From positions 9,730,501 to 9,794,500 of the forward strand of contig CM062210.1 in NCBI GenBank assembly GCA_031216445.1: 64,000 bases of DNA, given 5' to 3'. A program made the position numbers and the translations under genes. Shown here one piece after another: positions 25,101 to 35,809 of this stretch. The notes under the pieces were generated by a model. It did no database searches. It was not told the DNA's origin and was given only the letters and a program-made list of their open reading frames with translations. Every line of letters starts with the position of its first letter. Within the stretch, counting starts at the first letter, position 1. This stretch comes from Lateolabrax maculatus. Taxonomy: Eukaryota; Chordata; Actinopteri; Acropomatiformes; Lateolabracidae.

Positions 25101-26365
25101 CCTCATTTTTTGATCTGGCAGAGAGAAGGAGATTGGGAGATGGCACGCCCCTTTCTATAGAGCGTGGGAAGTACAGGTACAGGCCAAACCAGGGAGTGTC
25201 TCCACTCTCACAGGCAGCTAGTTACTCACCTGATCTGCTAAGGACTGTCATAGAGACATACAGACAGAAATCTAACACCACACAGTGCACAAGGCTTAGA
25301 GAGGACAAAACACCACTGAGACTTGTTGTCAACAGTCAACAGTGTATCCTGACAGCGGTGCAACAATAACCAAAAGGCTGCTCCATCAACATTCAAAATC
25401 CATGAAAACAGAGCCAGACTCCACAAATATTGTATAGGGATCTGAGCCAATCTTAAACATTGGTTCCCATCCGTTTGTGAGCTTGGAAATAGTTTATGTT
25501 CCAGGTCTACAAGCATTTCCGACAACGAACATAATATTTCCCTGGCACGAATGTCCTTTTTGACTCAGTCACAGCACTGAAAATTGATGGTTAAAGTTAC
25601 TTCTTTGCTCTATGGACTTGAAGTGCAAAAGGACGGAAACTAACTAAGTTCACAAACTACAGACACACAGACCTCATGAGACAGAATTACAACTGTGTAT
25701 GAAATAGACACTAAAATTATATTGTAGGTGTTTAGTCCTGTGCTGAAATTATTTTATATATCCTCCATAAAGCAGAGGGCCGTGACCTTAAACAATAAAC
25801 TATCTAGACACCACAGATTAGCTCTAGTATAAAAGTAATCTGAGAGCTATGAAAATAAATTACTTAATTGCGAGCAGGGATGCCAGCAGACTCCTACGAG
25901 AAGTGCAGCTAAATTATTATATGCCCAGAAGAATCTGAAAACAAGGAGCTATGAGGGGGGGATTATACTGAGTACTTTTCTAAGCCCATAAAGAACTCTG
26001 GGGACCAAACTGCTTATTTATTTCTGCATTAATTAACTTTCTCTGGCCATAAAGCTCTTTGTAGTTGGTGGCCCCCCCAAAAAAACCCCTCCTTCACCAG
26101 CTCCCTGCACAGCCTGGCATCTCCCACATCACTATAACAACCACGGCTGTAATGCACTACAATAACCCCCTCAGGTCTCATTTCAACCAGGAACACAAGA
26201 GGGACAAATCACTGCCACTCTAATGTGAGCCCCAACTAATAGGAATAATCTCAAGGAAGTCTTACTTATCGCTCGCATTATCCGTGAATTAAAAAGTGAA
26301 GAGAAAAACCTTTTCTCACCCTGCTCATAGTCGCTGATGTTTTCCCTCCTGGCCCTTGTGTTTTT

Positions 26366-26392
26366 TTTGTTGTTGTTGTTGTTGTTGTTGTC
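26366..26392. repeat. (TTG)n trinucleotide run
   Basis: About eight to nine TTG units (poly-Gln if read on the minus strand) next to the CpG-rich block. The glutamine reading belongs to no supported gene. Confidence 0.85.
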
Positions 26393-26399
26393 GCACATC

Positions 26400-27000
26400 A
26401 ACAGAGCAGCTGTTTTTGTTGCTCAGCCATGGTGAAGCAGCCTCGGTTCCTCTGAGGTCCGGCGGCTCGTCGCCTCGCACTCCCCGTCCTCCGGCACGAA
26501 CATGTCGGGTGCGAACAGCCAAGACAAGCGCGCCGACCAGTGCCGACCAGTGCCGACTAGTCGGCCCGCAACATACTGAGACGAGGCGCCGGCTGACTTC
26601 TTGAACGCGGCGGGTTAGCAACTCGAGCTAGCTCACAGGTAAACTTCTCCTTAATTGCGCAAGCACTGCGGTTTTTAAATTTCGCTTTCGCCGACCCGGC
26701 AAAAACCTGAGGGGGAGTGAAGTGAGTCAATAAATAAGTAAATATACACTGAGTCGCGCGAAAGCTGCCGGAGTTGCTCAAGAAAAGCAGATAATTCCGC
26801 AGACTTCTCCAGTTAACAGAGGTCTTTTCTTGGAGGATTGAGCATCATTAATGCACTTGTTGCAGTGTGTGTGCCAGGGGGCGGGGCTTCGAGGGGTTAC
26901 GGTGGAGGTTACTGGCTGACCGCGGCGTGACCAGCCCGGCGGCAGCCAATCGCGAGCGAGCGGCCGACTCGGGGCCACGCCCCCGTCGGTTCGCTCTTCA
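26400..27000. promoter_or_regulatory. CpG-rich block, candidate promoter
   Basis: CpG density rises sharply here against AT-rich flanks, with a tandem gccgaccagt motif (26530-26556) and a CCAAT box (attgg on the minus strand of 26946-26951). It lies upstream of spata13 on the minus strand and behind the 3' end of c1qtnf9, so a spata13 first exon is the likeliest reading. A well-placed ATG (cacc-ATG-g, 26431 on the minus strand) opens only a 10-codon frame. No transcript can be confirmed. Confidence 0.45.
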
Positions 27001-27411
27001 TTGAGGAAGAAAAAAAAGAGAAAAGACGACGTCAAAAAAAAAAAAAGAAAGAAGAAGACTGGACCTTCCAGTTGGTGTTGCACTGTCTTTCTCGTGTCAT
27101 GTGACTCTGTTGCGCAGAGACAATGAACATGTCGGGTATTTTTGTCGTGCGTGCCCATCCCCGAATACCAGAGGAAGAAGCTGGATGACTTTAGTTGAAT
27201 GTTTCTCTTTAAAGCGACACGACAACGAAGGTAGAAGAAGAAACACAGGGCTGAGGGAACCCTTGGTTCTACAGACCTGACATGACACCATCCTTTAATC
27301 TGTTTAATGTCGTTTTTTTTAAATTTATTTACAAGCTGATGCTCTCATTTCAGTAGAATTGACATGTTCAAGAACGAATTTAATTGATTAAACCACATAA
27401 ACAAACAATGA
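27001..27411. other. spacer with A-runs, left of hAT-like element
   Basis: Purine-rich A runs (27007-27046), then AT-rich sequence. No coding exon seen on either strand. Confidence 0.35.
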
Positions 27412-27841
27412 CAGTAGTGGGAGAAAATTCTGATAATTAAGTAGCAATACAAAAGTCTTGCATTCAAAGTAAAAGTATAGATTATAAGTATCAAAAAGAA
27501 AAGTATTCATAATGCAGAAAAAATTGCCCCTGTGAGTGTTCAATTATATCATTGTGTTATTTTCACTGATGCACAAGTTTGAACTTCTTTATATTCCTGC
27601 ATGGTTCATCTACAACAGTGAGTTGTACAATCCCACTCCATGTTTTGTATGTAAAATAGTGATCAGCAAAGCAACCACAGTAGTCAAATAAATGCAGTTG
27701 AGTAAAAAGTATAATGTTTCCCCCTGAAATATAGTGGAGTAGAAGTATTAAATAGCATAACACGGAAATAATCAAGTAAAGGACAAGTATCTCAAATCTG
27801 TATTAAGTAGGTAGTTGAGTAAATGTTACATTCCACCACTG
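27412..27841. mobile_element. degenerate hAT-like non-autonomous element
   Basis: It starts cagtagtggga and ends cattccaccactg, the inverted termini of the same family as the element at 48402-49050. The inside shows the typical 'aagtaaaagta / gagtagaagta / ttgagtaaatgt' motifs. It has no transposase. The flanking 8-mers match only at about 5 of 8 bases, so the duplication has decayed. Confidence 0.6.
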
Positions 27842-27949
27842 CAGAATGCTTTAAATCAACTAAAGTGTAGAGGCAGGCTGATCTCTTCTGACCGATTCTT
27901 TCGAAACATTTCAGTTTTTTTGATACCAGAAATTAAAAAGTAATCATAT

Positions 27950-27955
27950 TTTATT
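27950..27955 (-). terminator. c1qtnf9: c1qtnf9 poly(A) signal overlapping the stop codon
   Basis: AATAAA on the minus strand begins at the last base of the TGA stop (27957-27955). If used, the 3' UTR is only about 20 nt. A downstream signal cannot be excluded. Confidence 0.45.
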
Positions 27956-29282
27956 CAAGCCTCAAAGATTAAGAACCCAGAGAAGGTAGTATCATCATCT
28001 TCATCAGCAAAGAGCCCATTGTACAGCTCTCCTCCAGCCACCTGCAGCCACACCTTGTCCCCCACTGCCAGGTGCAGCACAGCGCCCCCTGCTGCCTGAT
28101 CCTCACTGCTCTGGTAGTTATCTGTGGTGTGGATGATCTTTGCACCGTTCTTTATGAGCGCCACCTTCACGTTTCTGGTGTAGACAGTGATGTGGTAGGT
28201 GAAGAAATAGGCTCCTGCTACGGAGCAGGTGAATCTTCCTGTTTGTACATCATAGTGATTCTGCTGATTGTAAATAATCTTGTCAAACCGGATGGGTGCA
28301 TTAATGGCTGGGAGTTTCGATTGTGCTGTGAGTCCCACAGAGAAAGCGCTTTTAGAGATAACAAGTGCATCTCCCTTCTCACCCTTATCACCTCTCTCTC
28401 CTCGAGTCCCTCTGTCCCCACGATAACCAATATTGCCTTTGTAACCTGGAACACCAATTTCCCCCTTGGGTCCTGGCCTGCCGGGGGGGCCCAATGGTCC
28501 CTGAATGCCTCTGTCACCTTGAAGGCCAATTTCCCCCTTAGGACCCTCTGGTCCAAGAGGCCCTAAATCGCCTTTAGGTCCTTGGGGTCCAGGCAGCCCG
28601 AGCTCTCCCTTGTTTCCTTTCAGGCCAATGGGCCCTTGGACTCCTTGGGGCCCCATTTTCCCAGGATGCCCCCGTTCTCCATTATCTCCCCTCTTTCCTT
28701 TGAGCCCTGGTGGGCCAACAGCACCTGTAAATGACAAGCACACAATAATCCTCCTTATCCTTTTCTGCTCAGTGTTTGCTTTCATTACATATGTATTCCA
28801 GAAAGCCAGATAAGGTACATCAAATATATAATAAATTTTGCTAAAGTACAAATAAAGTATATACAGCTAGTAAAAATAGGTAAATGTTTCAATACAGGTT
28901 ACTTTACATCTTTATTCTGAAGATACATACCAGGTTCTCCTTTGTCTCCCCTGTAGCCATCTTTGCCTGCTGCACCAACAGGGCCAACTTCACCTTTTAA
29001 TGGTTGATTCATAAATTAATGTTATTATAAATTGCGAAGTTGAAGCTTAAGACATAACTACTGTGCATGGAATCAAGTTCCAAAGGAGAAGTTTTCTCTT
29101 CTAAACTTACCTTTATCACCTTTGTCCCCTGTGAGTCCATCTCGGCCGTCTCTGCCAGGTGTACCATTGTGTCCAGGGTCCCCTGGTATCCCAGGGTATC
29201 CACAAACACAGCCTTTATTCTGGGCTTGTTCCTGTGCAACACACCTGGCCGCCAATAGAAAGAGCACGAGAGTAAACCTCAT
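27955..29282 (-). CDS. c1qtnf9: Complement C1q/TNF-related protein 9 (CTRP9)
   Basis: Three exons: 29282-29111, 28993-28931 and 28724-27955; 1005 nt, 334 aa plus stop, one residue longer than I recall for the human protein. It is a secreted adipokine of the C1q/TNF family that forms trimers through its collagen stem and signals through adiponectin-type receptors. Residues 1-17 (MRFTLVLFLLAARCVAQ) are a signal peptide. After a short Cys-containing segment (GCVCGYPG) come continuous Gly-X-Y triplets through exons 2 and 3. The C-terminal globular C1q domain carries family signatures (GAYFFTYHITVY, QAAGGAVLHL, NGLFADEDDDTTFSGF). The segment FADEDDDTTFSGFL is typical of CTRP9. An in-frame ATG nine bases upstream (29291) is possible, but 29282 gives the usual length. 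On the same strand as spata13; the two genes are also neighbours in human. Confidence 0.92.
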
Positions 29283-29291
29283 CTGCAACAT

Positions 29292-30659
29292 TGTACCTGA
29301 TGCACCTGTCCAACAAAACTAATATCCCACAATGGAAAAACCTTTTAGAATAAAATAAATTTAAGCCAGAGCATAGCTCGTCTCAAAACTTCACTCAAAC
29401 GCGAACATGCATCAAAGAATCTTCAAATTATCTTCAAACAGGCATACTCAAGAGGAAGACGGTGGAACAAAATACAACTACGACACCAACCAAAGAAAAC
29501 ACAAGCTGGACAAGAACTTTGGACAAGGGTGACCTCAGTCCTCAAAGCCATTTCATTGGTGTGACTGTGTTTTTGGCTTACTTATTGAGTCTGTCGGTTA
29601 CACATCACCTGTGCCCTTTCATATGCTTCTCTAGTCTAGTTGAGGCTAATAATAAGCATAGAGTGTATGTGAGGCCCAGACATGCATGAGGCCACATAGT
29701 TTCCCAGGTGCTGCCTTTCTATACAGTTTAGCAAACAGGATATTAAACTTAGGCAAATGATTACACACTGCCACTACACAACTTGCATGGCAGAATATCT
29801 TATTTTTAATGGAGCAGTAAAAAAATGGCATTAGGAATGAATGCCTTCAATTAATATTAGCTGTTGTTTTTGTCTAACATTTAAATGGCAGAACTATATT
29901 GGGCTCTCTTTAGTCATTGGATGCTAATAGCAAACTAAAATGTGAATTCATGCATGCTCTTCTCATACGTGCTCTTTAAAATGCCAACAGACGGGTACAA
30001 TTGACCCCATAAACTGGATCATTGACATAAAATGTGACCTTTTGTGGTCACAAAACCCAATCCCACCTCACTAGAGAATATATATGGTTTCTGCTTATCT
30101 TAATGATAGTGCCCCTCAGATGTTATCTAGATGCTAGACTGATTTAAGTGTTAACCATGTTTAGAGTAGACATTCAATCACTGAATTTCCATAGGCTGGT
30201 AAAAGCTGTACAAAGGAAATGGAGAACCACAACTATTCCCACATAACAGGACAATACAATGTTTTAGAAGCACGTTATGGCAGTTTTGGTGACTCTGCAG
30301 AAGGTAAGATCAGCTATTAAACAGCATTACTGGACCAGCTAGGGATTTAATATCTTACTGAAGGTCACTCAACAAGGCACAGGTTTTCTGGCACACAGGC
30401 TTGAATCAGGACTATCTGGTAGAGGAGCAGTCATCCCCATCATTATGCTGTGCTGCTGCCCCTTTATTAGATTGTGTACAGTGAGGAGAGGCAGGAGGGA
30501 TGGGCGCAAGGGTGGAGCTGGAACATGAGGCCAAGATAAGACCAAAAAAAAAAAAAAAAAACACAACACTGAGCACACGGCATACACCCCTGACTTCCCA
30601 GCTATCAATATACCCAGATGGTGTGTTGCATAGACTGACACAAACATATGTTCACATAC
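29292..30659. other. c1qtnf9 upstream / tagln3 downstream spacer
   Basis: AT-rich spacer with an A-run at 30543-30561. It should hold the c1qtnf9 promoter, but I see no clear TATA box. No coding exon. Confidence 0.4.
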
Positions 30660-30665
30660 TTTATT
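30660..30665 (-). terminator. tagln3: tagln3 poly(A) signal candidate
   Basis: AATAAA on the minus strand about 890 bases after the tagln3 stop codon; no AATAAA lies nearer on that strand that I could find. Confidence 0.35.
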
Positions 30666-31556
30666 TGTTCAATAATTCTTCTCACAAGCCTCCAGATATA
30701 AATATATTGAAAAATATAAACATGACAATACATAAAAGTGCACATTCAAGCAATGTCTTTACCTGGCACCAGAAATGGAAACTTCACTGTCATACACGTT
30801 GGATACTGCACATTTACTTGGTTGGGCACAAAATAGACACATTATGGACAAAGATGTAATCTAAAAAACAAATAACAAGGGCATGGCTCAGAATGAATGA
30901 AACTCAGTTACAGTTTGAGGCCAATATATCAGGACCCAGTCTCTGTAGTCCCATAACCAGGCACAACGTGAGGTTGATTTGGTTACAGAGGATACTGCAA
31001 CAAGTCTTCAGACAAGATAACAGAGACATCGTCAGTCATTGAGTTCCATTAGTTTTAAGGCAAAATAATTACACAGTAACTGACCATCCTAAAACAATGA
31101 TAAATGTAAATAAATGTATACATAAATACAAATAAATAGCATACAGCATGCTGTAACAGTAGCTTACAGTATTCCAAATGTGAAATGTGAATAACACTGA
31201 TGGCTTGATTAAGAGATTTTAATCTTAAATTCTCTGTGAGACTAAATTGATGTTGAATGACTTTGAGTTTCACATTCAGTAATTATTTGGACACGGAAAG
31301 TAAGGACTCAAAGCTAGAGAGGGAACATTACATTGCAAAAGGGAGGAGAAGGGAAGAGCAGGAAGAGAGCTTGAAGGAGATCGACAATATTTGACATCAT
31401 TTCTTAAGACAGAACACTCTGTTTGGGAAAGCAGCAGTTCCAGGGAAGTTGAGGTTAACATGGCAGGTGCTACAAAGGATATTAAGGTTACAACTTTTGT
31501 GGTATTAGTAGAAAATAAGGTCTGGAAGCAGGGGAGTAGGTTAGCTAGTAAGTGGT

Positions 31557-33209
31557 CTACATGATCTGACGGTGCATACCGTAGCCCGTCATACCAGATT
31601 GAGAAGCCCCGCGGTTGCTGCCCATCTGCAGGCCGATTAAACTCTGGCCTTGGCGGAGCTGCTCTTCACTGAACTCTCGCCGATACGCCTGGGCTTTCCT
31701 ATACATGTACAACAGTTACAAGGTGAGGCAGAGGGACATGATGCATCATTGGCATGCAGTTGTGAAAATGTGAAGTTCCCCTGTTACAGTGAAGTTTCTC
31801 TATACCTGTGAAACCAGTCTCGATCACCTCTGTAATGCCCATCGTCCTTAGTGACAGCCACACTCCCCAGAGCCATGAGAGTTCTCTGCACTGCTGCCAT
31901 GTCCTTTCCTATGAAGCAAAAGGATGATGTTGTCATGACATGTAGTGAAATCATTGTAAAAACTAACATGAATGAATGTATACCAGAGTAAGTAATCAGA
32001 GGTAAAATCACCTTCCCAGAGGTCCACGGTTTGAAATATGTCAGTGGTTGTGACTCCATAAGCCTCAGCTGCTTGCAGGAACTGAGAGATCTTCTCCATT
32101 TGTTTGAAAGCCATCTGCGTCTCAGGAATCTTCTTAATAGGCTCCTTCCCCCTCGGATAAAGGCTGTTAATGAGCCTACAGAGGATCTGGGATAAAAGAG
32201 TTCAGAAATCTGGATTGATCATGTTAAACTGACACACTGACCATAAAAAAAAGGACTGTTAACTCACCCTAAGATGTGTCGTGCCTAAATGCCATAATTC
32301 ATATTTTTGGTGTAGCAGCTTTCTCTAACCTTCCTGTGTCAATTTCTACTCTGTCAGTTATTTGAAACATTTCCAAGACTGATGTCATGCCTCAACAGAA
32401 GAGGTATAAAAATGCATTTGGATTTAGTTGTGAAAGCTGATACCCTTTATAAATGTGAGACTAATTCCCCTCAGTGAAAATGCAACATGTTTTGAGGCTG
32501 CATTGCAGTATTGCCTGTTGATTTACTTGTTGGTGCAGAAATGGATGTCTCTGCCTGGTCTATGATGGATTTCTCGGAATGATTTCTTTTAACAATAGAG
32601 TCAGCAGGAGTGTCAAGTAAGAAGACATTGTAGCACCGTGCAGGGTACATTTTATAATTGGTTGTCAATTAGGTCTTACAGTGCCCAGCATTTTCGGGGT
32701 GGAGACAGATGAGTTTTTTCATCAAAGGCTCCGACAATGACTCAGTACAAAATTCTACATTTGCAAAGCAAGGACCACTACAGTTGATTTTTCAGTAATT
32801 TTTTCCTCTTTCTATCAGTTGGACCCACTCTTTCAGCTAGGAGTGATGATAATTACCAAATATAATGTCTCAACACTGTAAATTCAGATTTCAGGAGTAA
32901 CTGGCAACATAAATCATGTTGCTTATTTTAGTCTTTTTTGCTAACATGGGCTCTTTAAATCTAACAAAGCTGGTATTGAATAATTCAATGGTTATTTCTA
33001 TTTTAAGTACAGGTAGCGCAGCCACTCACCGTCCCATCCATCAGCCATTTCTGGAAGTTCTGTCTGCCCGGCTGCGGCTTCTCCAGGTTTCCTCCACACT
33101 GTGCAACTATCCAGTCCACCAGCCGCTGCTCCAGGTCTGGGTCGTACTTCTGCTCGATCTTCTCCTGCACCTCTCGGCTCAGACCGTAGCTGGGCCCTCT
33201 GTTCGCCAT
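31557..33209 (-). CDS. tagln3: Transgelin-3 (NP25)
   Basis: Coding exons: 33209-33030 (60 codons), 32186-32012, 31908-31806 and 31698-31557, 600 nt, 199 aa plus stop, the standard length for the family. Transgelin-3 is a neuronal actin- and microtubule-associated protein. The N-terminal half is a single calponin-homology domain (VDWIVAQCGG, FQKWLMDGT, MAFKQMEKISQFLQAAE, DIFQTVDLWEG). The C-terminal calponin-like repeat is SLIGLQMGSNRGASQ, followed by GMTGYGMHRQIM. The start ATG has a strong context (gctgccATGg). The exon continues upstream to an acceptor (33252), so the first exon is non-coding. The MANRGPSYGLSREVQ start and the NRGASQSGMTGYG tail point to tagln3, not tagln or tagln2. Confidence 0.95.
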
Positions 33210-33974
33210 GGCAGCTCTCGCAGCACTCTGGTAGATGAAGTGTATAGTATCCCTGAAGAGGACAAATTGCAATAATGTTCCTATAATATACCTGTTGTAG
33301 TACAGCAGTGATTATTTTGATAATGACGGCTACAGGATAGCTACAATTCTTTGTAGAGTTAATTTTTTCTCTGTTTAATACTCAGGTTTGAGTCTCTCTA
33401 TGTGATCCATCTCTGGAGCTGTAGCAGGGAAGGGTGTGGTCCCTGGCTGCTGTCCCAAGCAAGGACAAGCCCTTCTTATTGCTATGGTAACAATCAAGCC
33501 TGTTTCCGGCAGGCTGTGTGCAGTGATGTGCTGACTGAGATGATGGTTTGAAGAAATAAAGCGTCACCTCCAGCAGGCGCGAATTAAACAATCAAATGTA
33601 TTTTCAGAAAGTTACGAAACATGCATTCAAACAACGTAGAACAGTTGTATATTTAGTTTAATTAAATTACGTCAGTCCCCAGTGCCGCATATAAAGGGTC
33701 TGTGTTAATTCTTCAGTTGTCTTTGCTGCATTTGTTTTGTTGGACGCAATTCAGTCAGATTAATTCAGTATATTTAAATAAAGTCCCGCCATCTATTGCT
33801 ACGCAGTCTGCAGCCTGTTAAGCACATGAACGTTTTCCACAAGCCGCGGCGGATCTCACGCAGCAGCTGCGACACCGCATCCGCACGCACGAAGCATCGC
33901 ACGCAACGTGTCGCGCAGTCAAAGCTCAGAGCTTTTCACCCGGCAAAAAAAAAAAAAAGTCCCCGCGCACTCAC

Positions 33975-34112
33975 CCACCGAAGAGGACGGATCTGTCCGC
34001 GGCGCTGCGTTTCAGTCGCGCTGAGCTGGGCAGGGCTGAGGAGGATGCCGAGCTGACGAAGCGTCCATGGAGCGCGGCACAGGCGCGTCGGGGCCAGGCT
34101 GGGTCCGGTGTG
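33975..34112 (-). other. tagln3: tagln3 non-coding first exon
   Basis: A GTGAGT donor on the minus strand (34-bp GC-rich context, exon end 33975) pairs with the acceptor before 33252, making a 5' UTR intron of about 720 bases. The 5' limit is inferred from the TATA box about 30 bases further upstream. Confidence 0.55.
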
Positions 34113-34139
34113 TCCGGGAGGGGCCACTCGCTCGCTCGC

Positions 34140-34145
34140 TTTATA
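34140..34145 (-). promoter_or_regulatory. tagln3: tagln3 TATA box
   Basis: TATAAA on the minus strand at the end of a TATA-repeat run (34140-34156), followed by GCGAGCGAGCG. The placement, upstream of a CpG-rich first exon with a good donor, suits a core promoter with initiation near 34110-34115. Confidence 0.5.
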
Positions 34146-34309
34146 TATATATATATGCCCCCTCCTCCAGGAGGGGTCCCCAGAGGATCCCAGCGCGCAA
34201 CGCGACGCGACGCCGCTTCCGGACAGCGGTCACCGTAGTGCGAGGCTCAGCTGCGGGCGGCACCGGAGTGACCCTCGGCGAGCCGAGGCACATGATGCTG
34301 CCGAATTAA

Positions 34310-35399
34310 TTTAATTCATCTTTTTCCCCCCCTCTCCTGACTTATTATTATCTGTTCGGCTTCTGCACAAGGCAGGCACTATGGTTTAGTGTTCGTTACA
34401 GCTTCTGTCTCTTTGTTTCAGTAATGAGAACCATTTCTCTTTGCTTACTGAATTAAGAGTTTTATCATAGTGGATAAATATTCGAGGGAAACGCAGCTCG
34501 CAGAGTGCTGTGGCTTAATGTGGAAAGTATGCAGCTTTATTTTAAGCAACTACACTACAAAACAACAAAAACGTGGGAGTACCTACACAGCATTTCCTGT
34601 TTAACAGATATCTGTGGTGCAAAACTATGATTTATGTAAAAATGATAGCAAAGGGAGCCCATAGTAAAACATATCTCATCTTGTATTACAACTGTCATGC
34701 TTTATGCTCTCATAAATCAATGTTTGATTGTGGTTTTGACACAAAAAATGACTGACTACATGGCTAAACCATGAGTTAAAGGTCAGCCCTGCAATAAAGT
34801 GGACCTGAGAGAGTTAAGTGGTTGGTTTCGCCCCATTGAGCACAGTGCAGCATGTGGCCAATTACATGTTAATAATCAACAGTCCTCCAGTGGCTCCATT
34901 CAGCAGGCCTCTTTATGGCTAAAGGCCAGCAGGTATGAGGAGTCATGTAACAGAATGTTCTGCTTACAAAAATAAACTTCATATGGCTGCAGCTTACAAC
35001 CCTCGATGATTCTGATTCACTATATAGAACCATGCATACCTGGTAAATTAAGTTTCTGTGAATGTTTTACTGTTTTTTCCATCTGGATTTGTATAAAAGA
35101 AATGCCCTTATTTTGAAATCCTCTTTTTATCTGTTTTTTCATGGTGATTTGAGTTGGGGTCTGATTTTGACACTTTTACAGCTTTCATAAGAAACACTTG
35201 AGTGTACCTAACTTACAACTAATGATAGGTTTCTGTTATTCAGCTCTCAATTTCCTACAATTGTCAATACTTAAGTATTATGTATGCTTTCAATGTCATG
35301 TCACTATCTTAATTCATAAAGACAGTTGTTCTTTGTCAGCGGATTATGTTGTGCTAGTTGTGGTAACAGACTGAGACCTGCACTGTAGTGTGCAGAGGT
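34310..35399. other. spacer between tagln3 promoter and abhd10 3' end
   Basis: AT-rich; no coding exon, no clear repeat boundary. Confidence 0.4.
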
Positions 35400-35405
35400 T
35401 TTATT
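35400..35405 (-). terminator. abhd10: abhd10 poly(A) signal
   Basis: AATAAA on the minus strand about 405 bases after the abhd10 stop codon. Confidence 0.45.
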
Positions 35406-35809
35406 GGCCAAAATGGGTGAAAAGTGATTAAAAAAGGCACAGGAAAACTATGCGTCTAAGTATGGTGGGAGGGGAAAACAGTCAAACAATAAGAATGGCG
35501 GCAGAGACAGCAGCAAAAGACCTAATAAAGGCCAACATAACACTCCATATAATAACCTGGAACACATACAAATGCAACCTGAAGATACAAGGGAACAGCT
35601 AGCAGGAGAGCTCCCTTTCAATACACTTTGCACTGTAACGGCTGGTTGAAATGACAGATGAAGTACGAGGAGAATAACAGATGGTTAAAAGGTCATATTT
35701 GGCAGAGAAACATGCCATTGTTTGGTTTCTTGAGGGTTGACTCCGCAGCAAACACAGTCCTTTTCTCTTTATCTCGGCAACCTCTCAAGATCACTCCCCC
35801 ATCCCTTAC

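Larger units (their letters stand above)
20389..26400 (-). other. spata13 5' intron / upstream region
   Basis: About 6 kb upstream of the first identified spata13 coding exon, AT-rich and mostly without coding signal. It includes a GT microsatellite (about 20909-20944), a palindromic transposon (21824-22180) and a 44-codon open stretch (23827-23696) that could be the missing first coding exon. If transcription starts in the CpG-rich block near 26.4-27.0 kb, this is the first intron. Confidence 0.45.
33800..34290. promoter_or_regulatory. CpG-rich region at the tagln3 5' end
   Basis: CpG-rich block spanning the non-coding exon and TATA box, with AT-rich sequence on both sides. A plus-strand frame through the TATA repeat is not supported. 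Confidence 0.5.

Noticed and set aside
26325..26621. Minus-strand frame ending in poly-Gln
   Set aside because: The glutamines come from a TTG microsatellite; the frame has no splice sites matching spata13 in phase.
28072..28566. 164-codon plus-strand frame over c1qtnf9
   Set aside because: Complement of the collagen and C1q coding exon; regular Gly-X-Y coding on the minus strand explains it.
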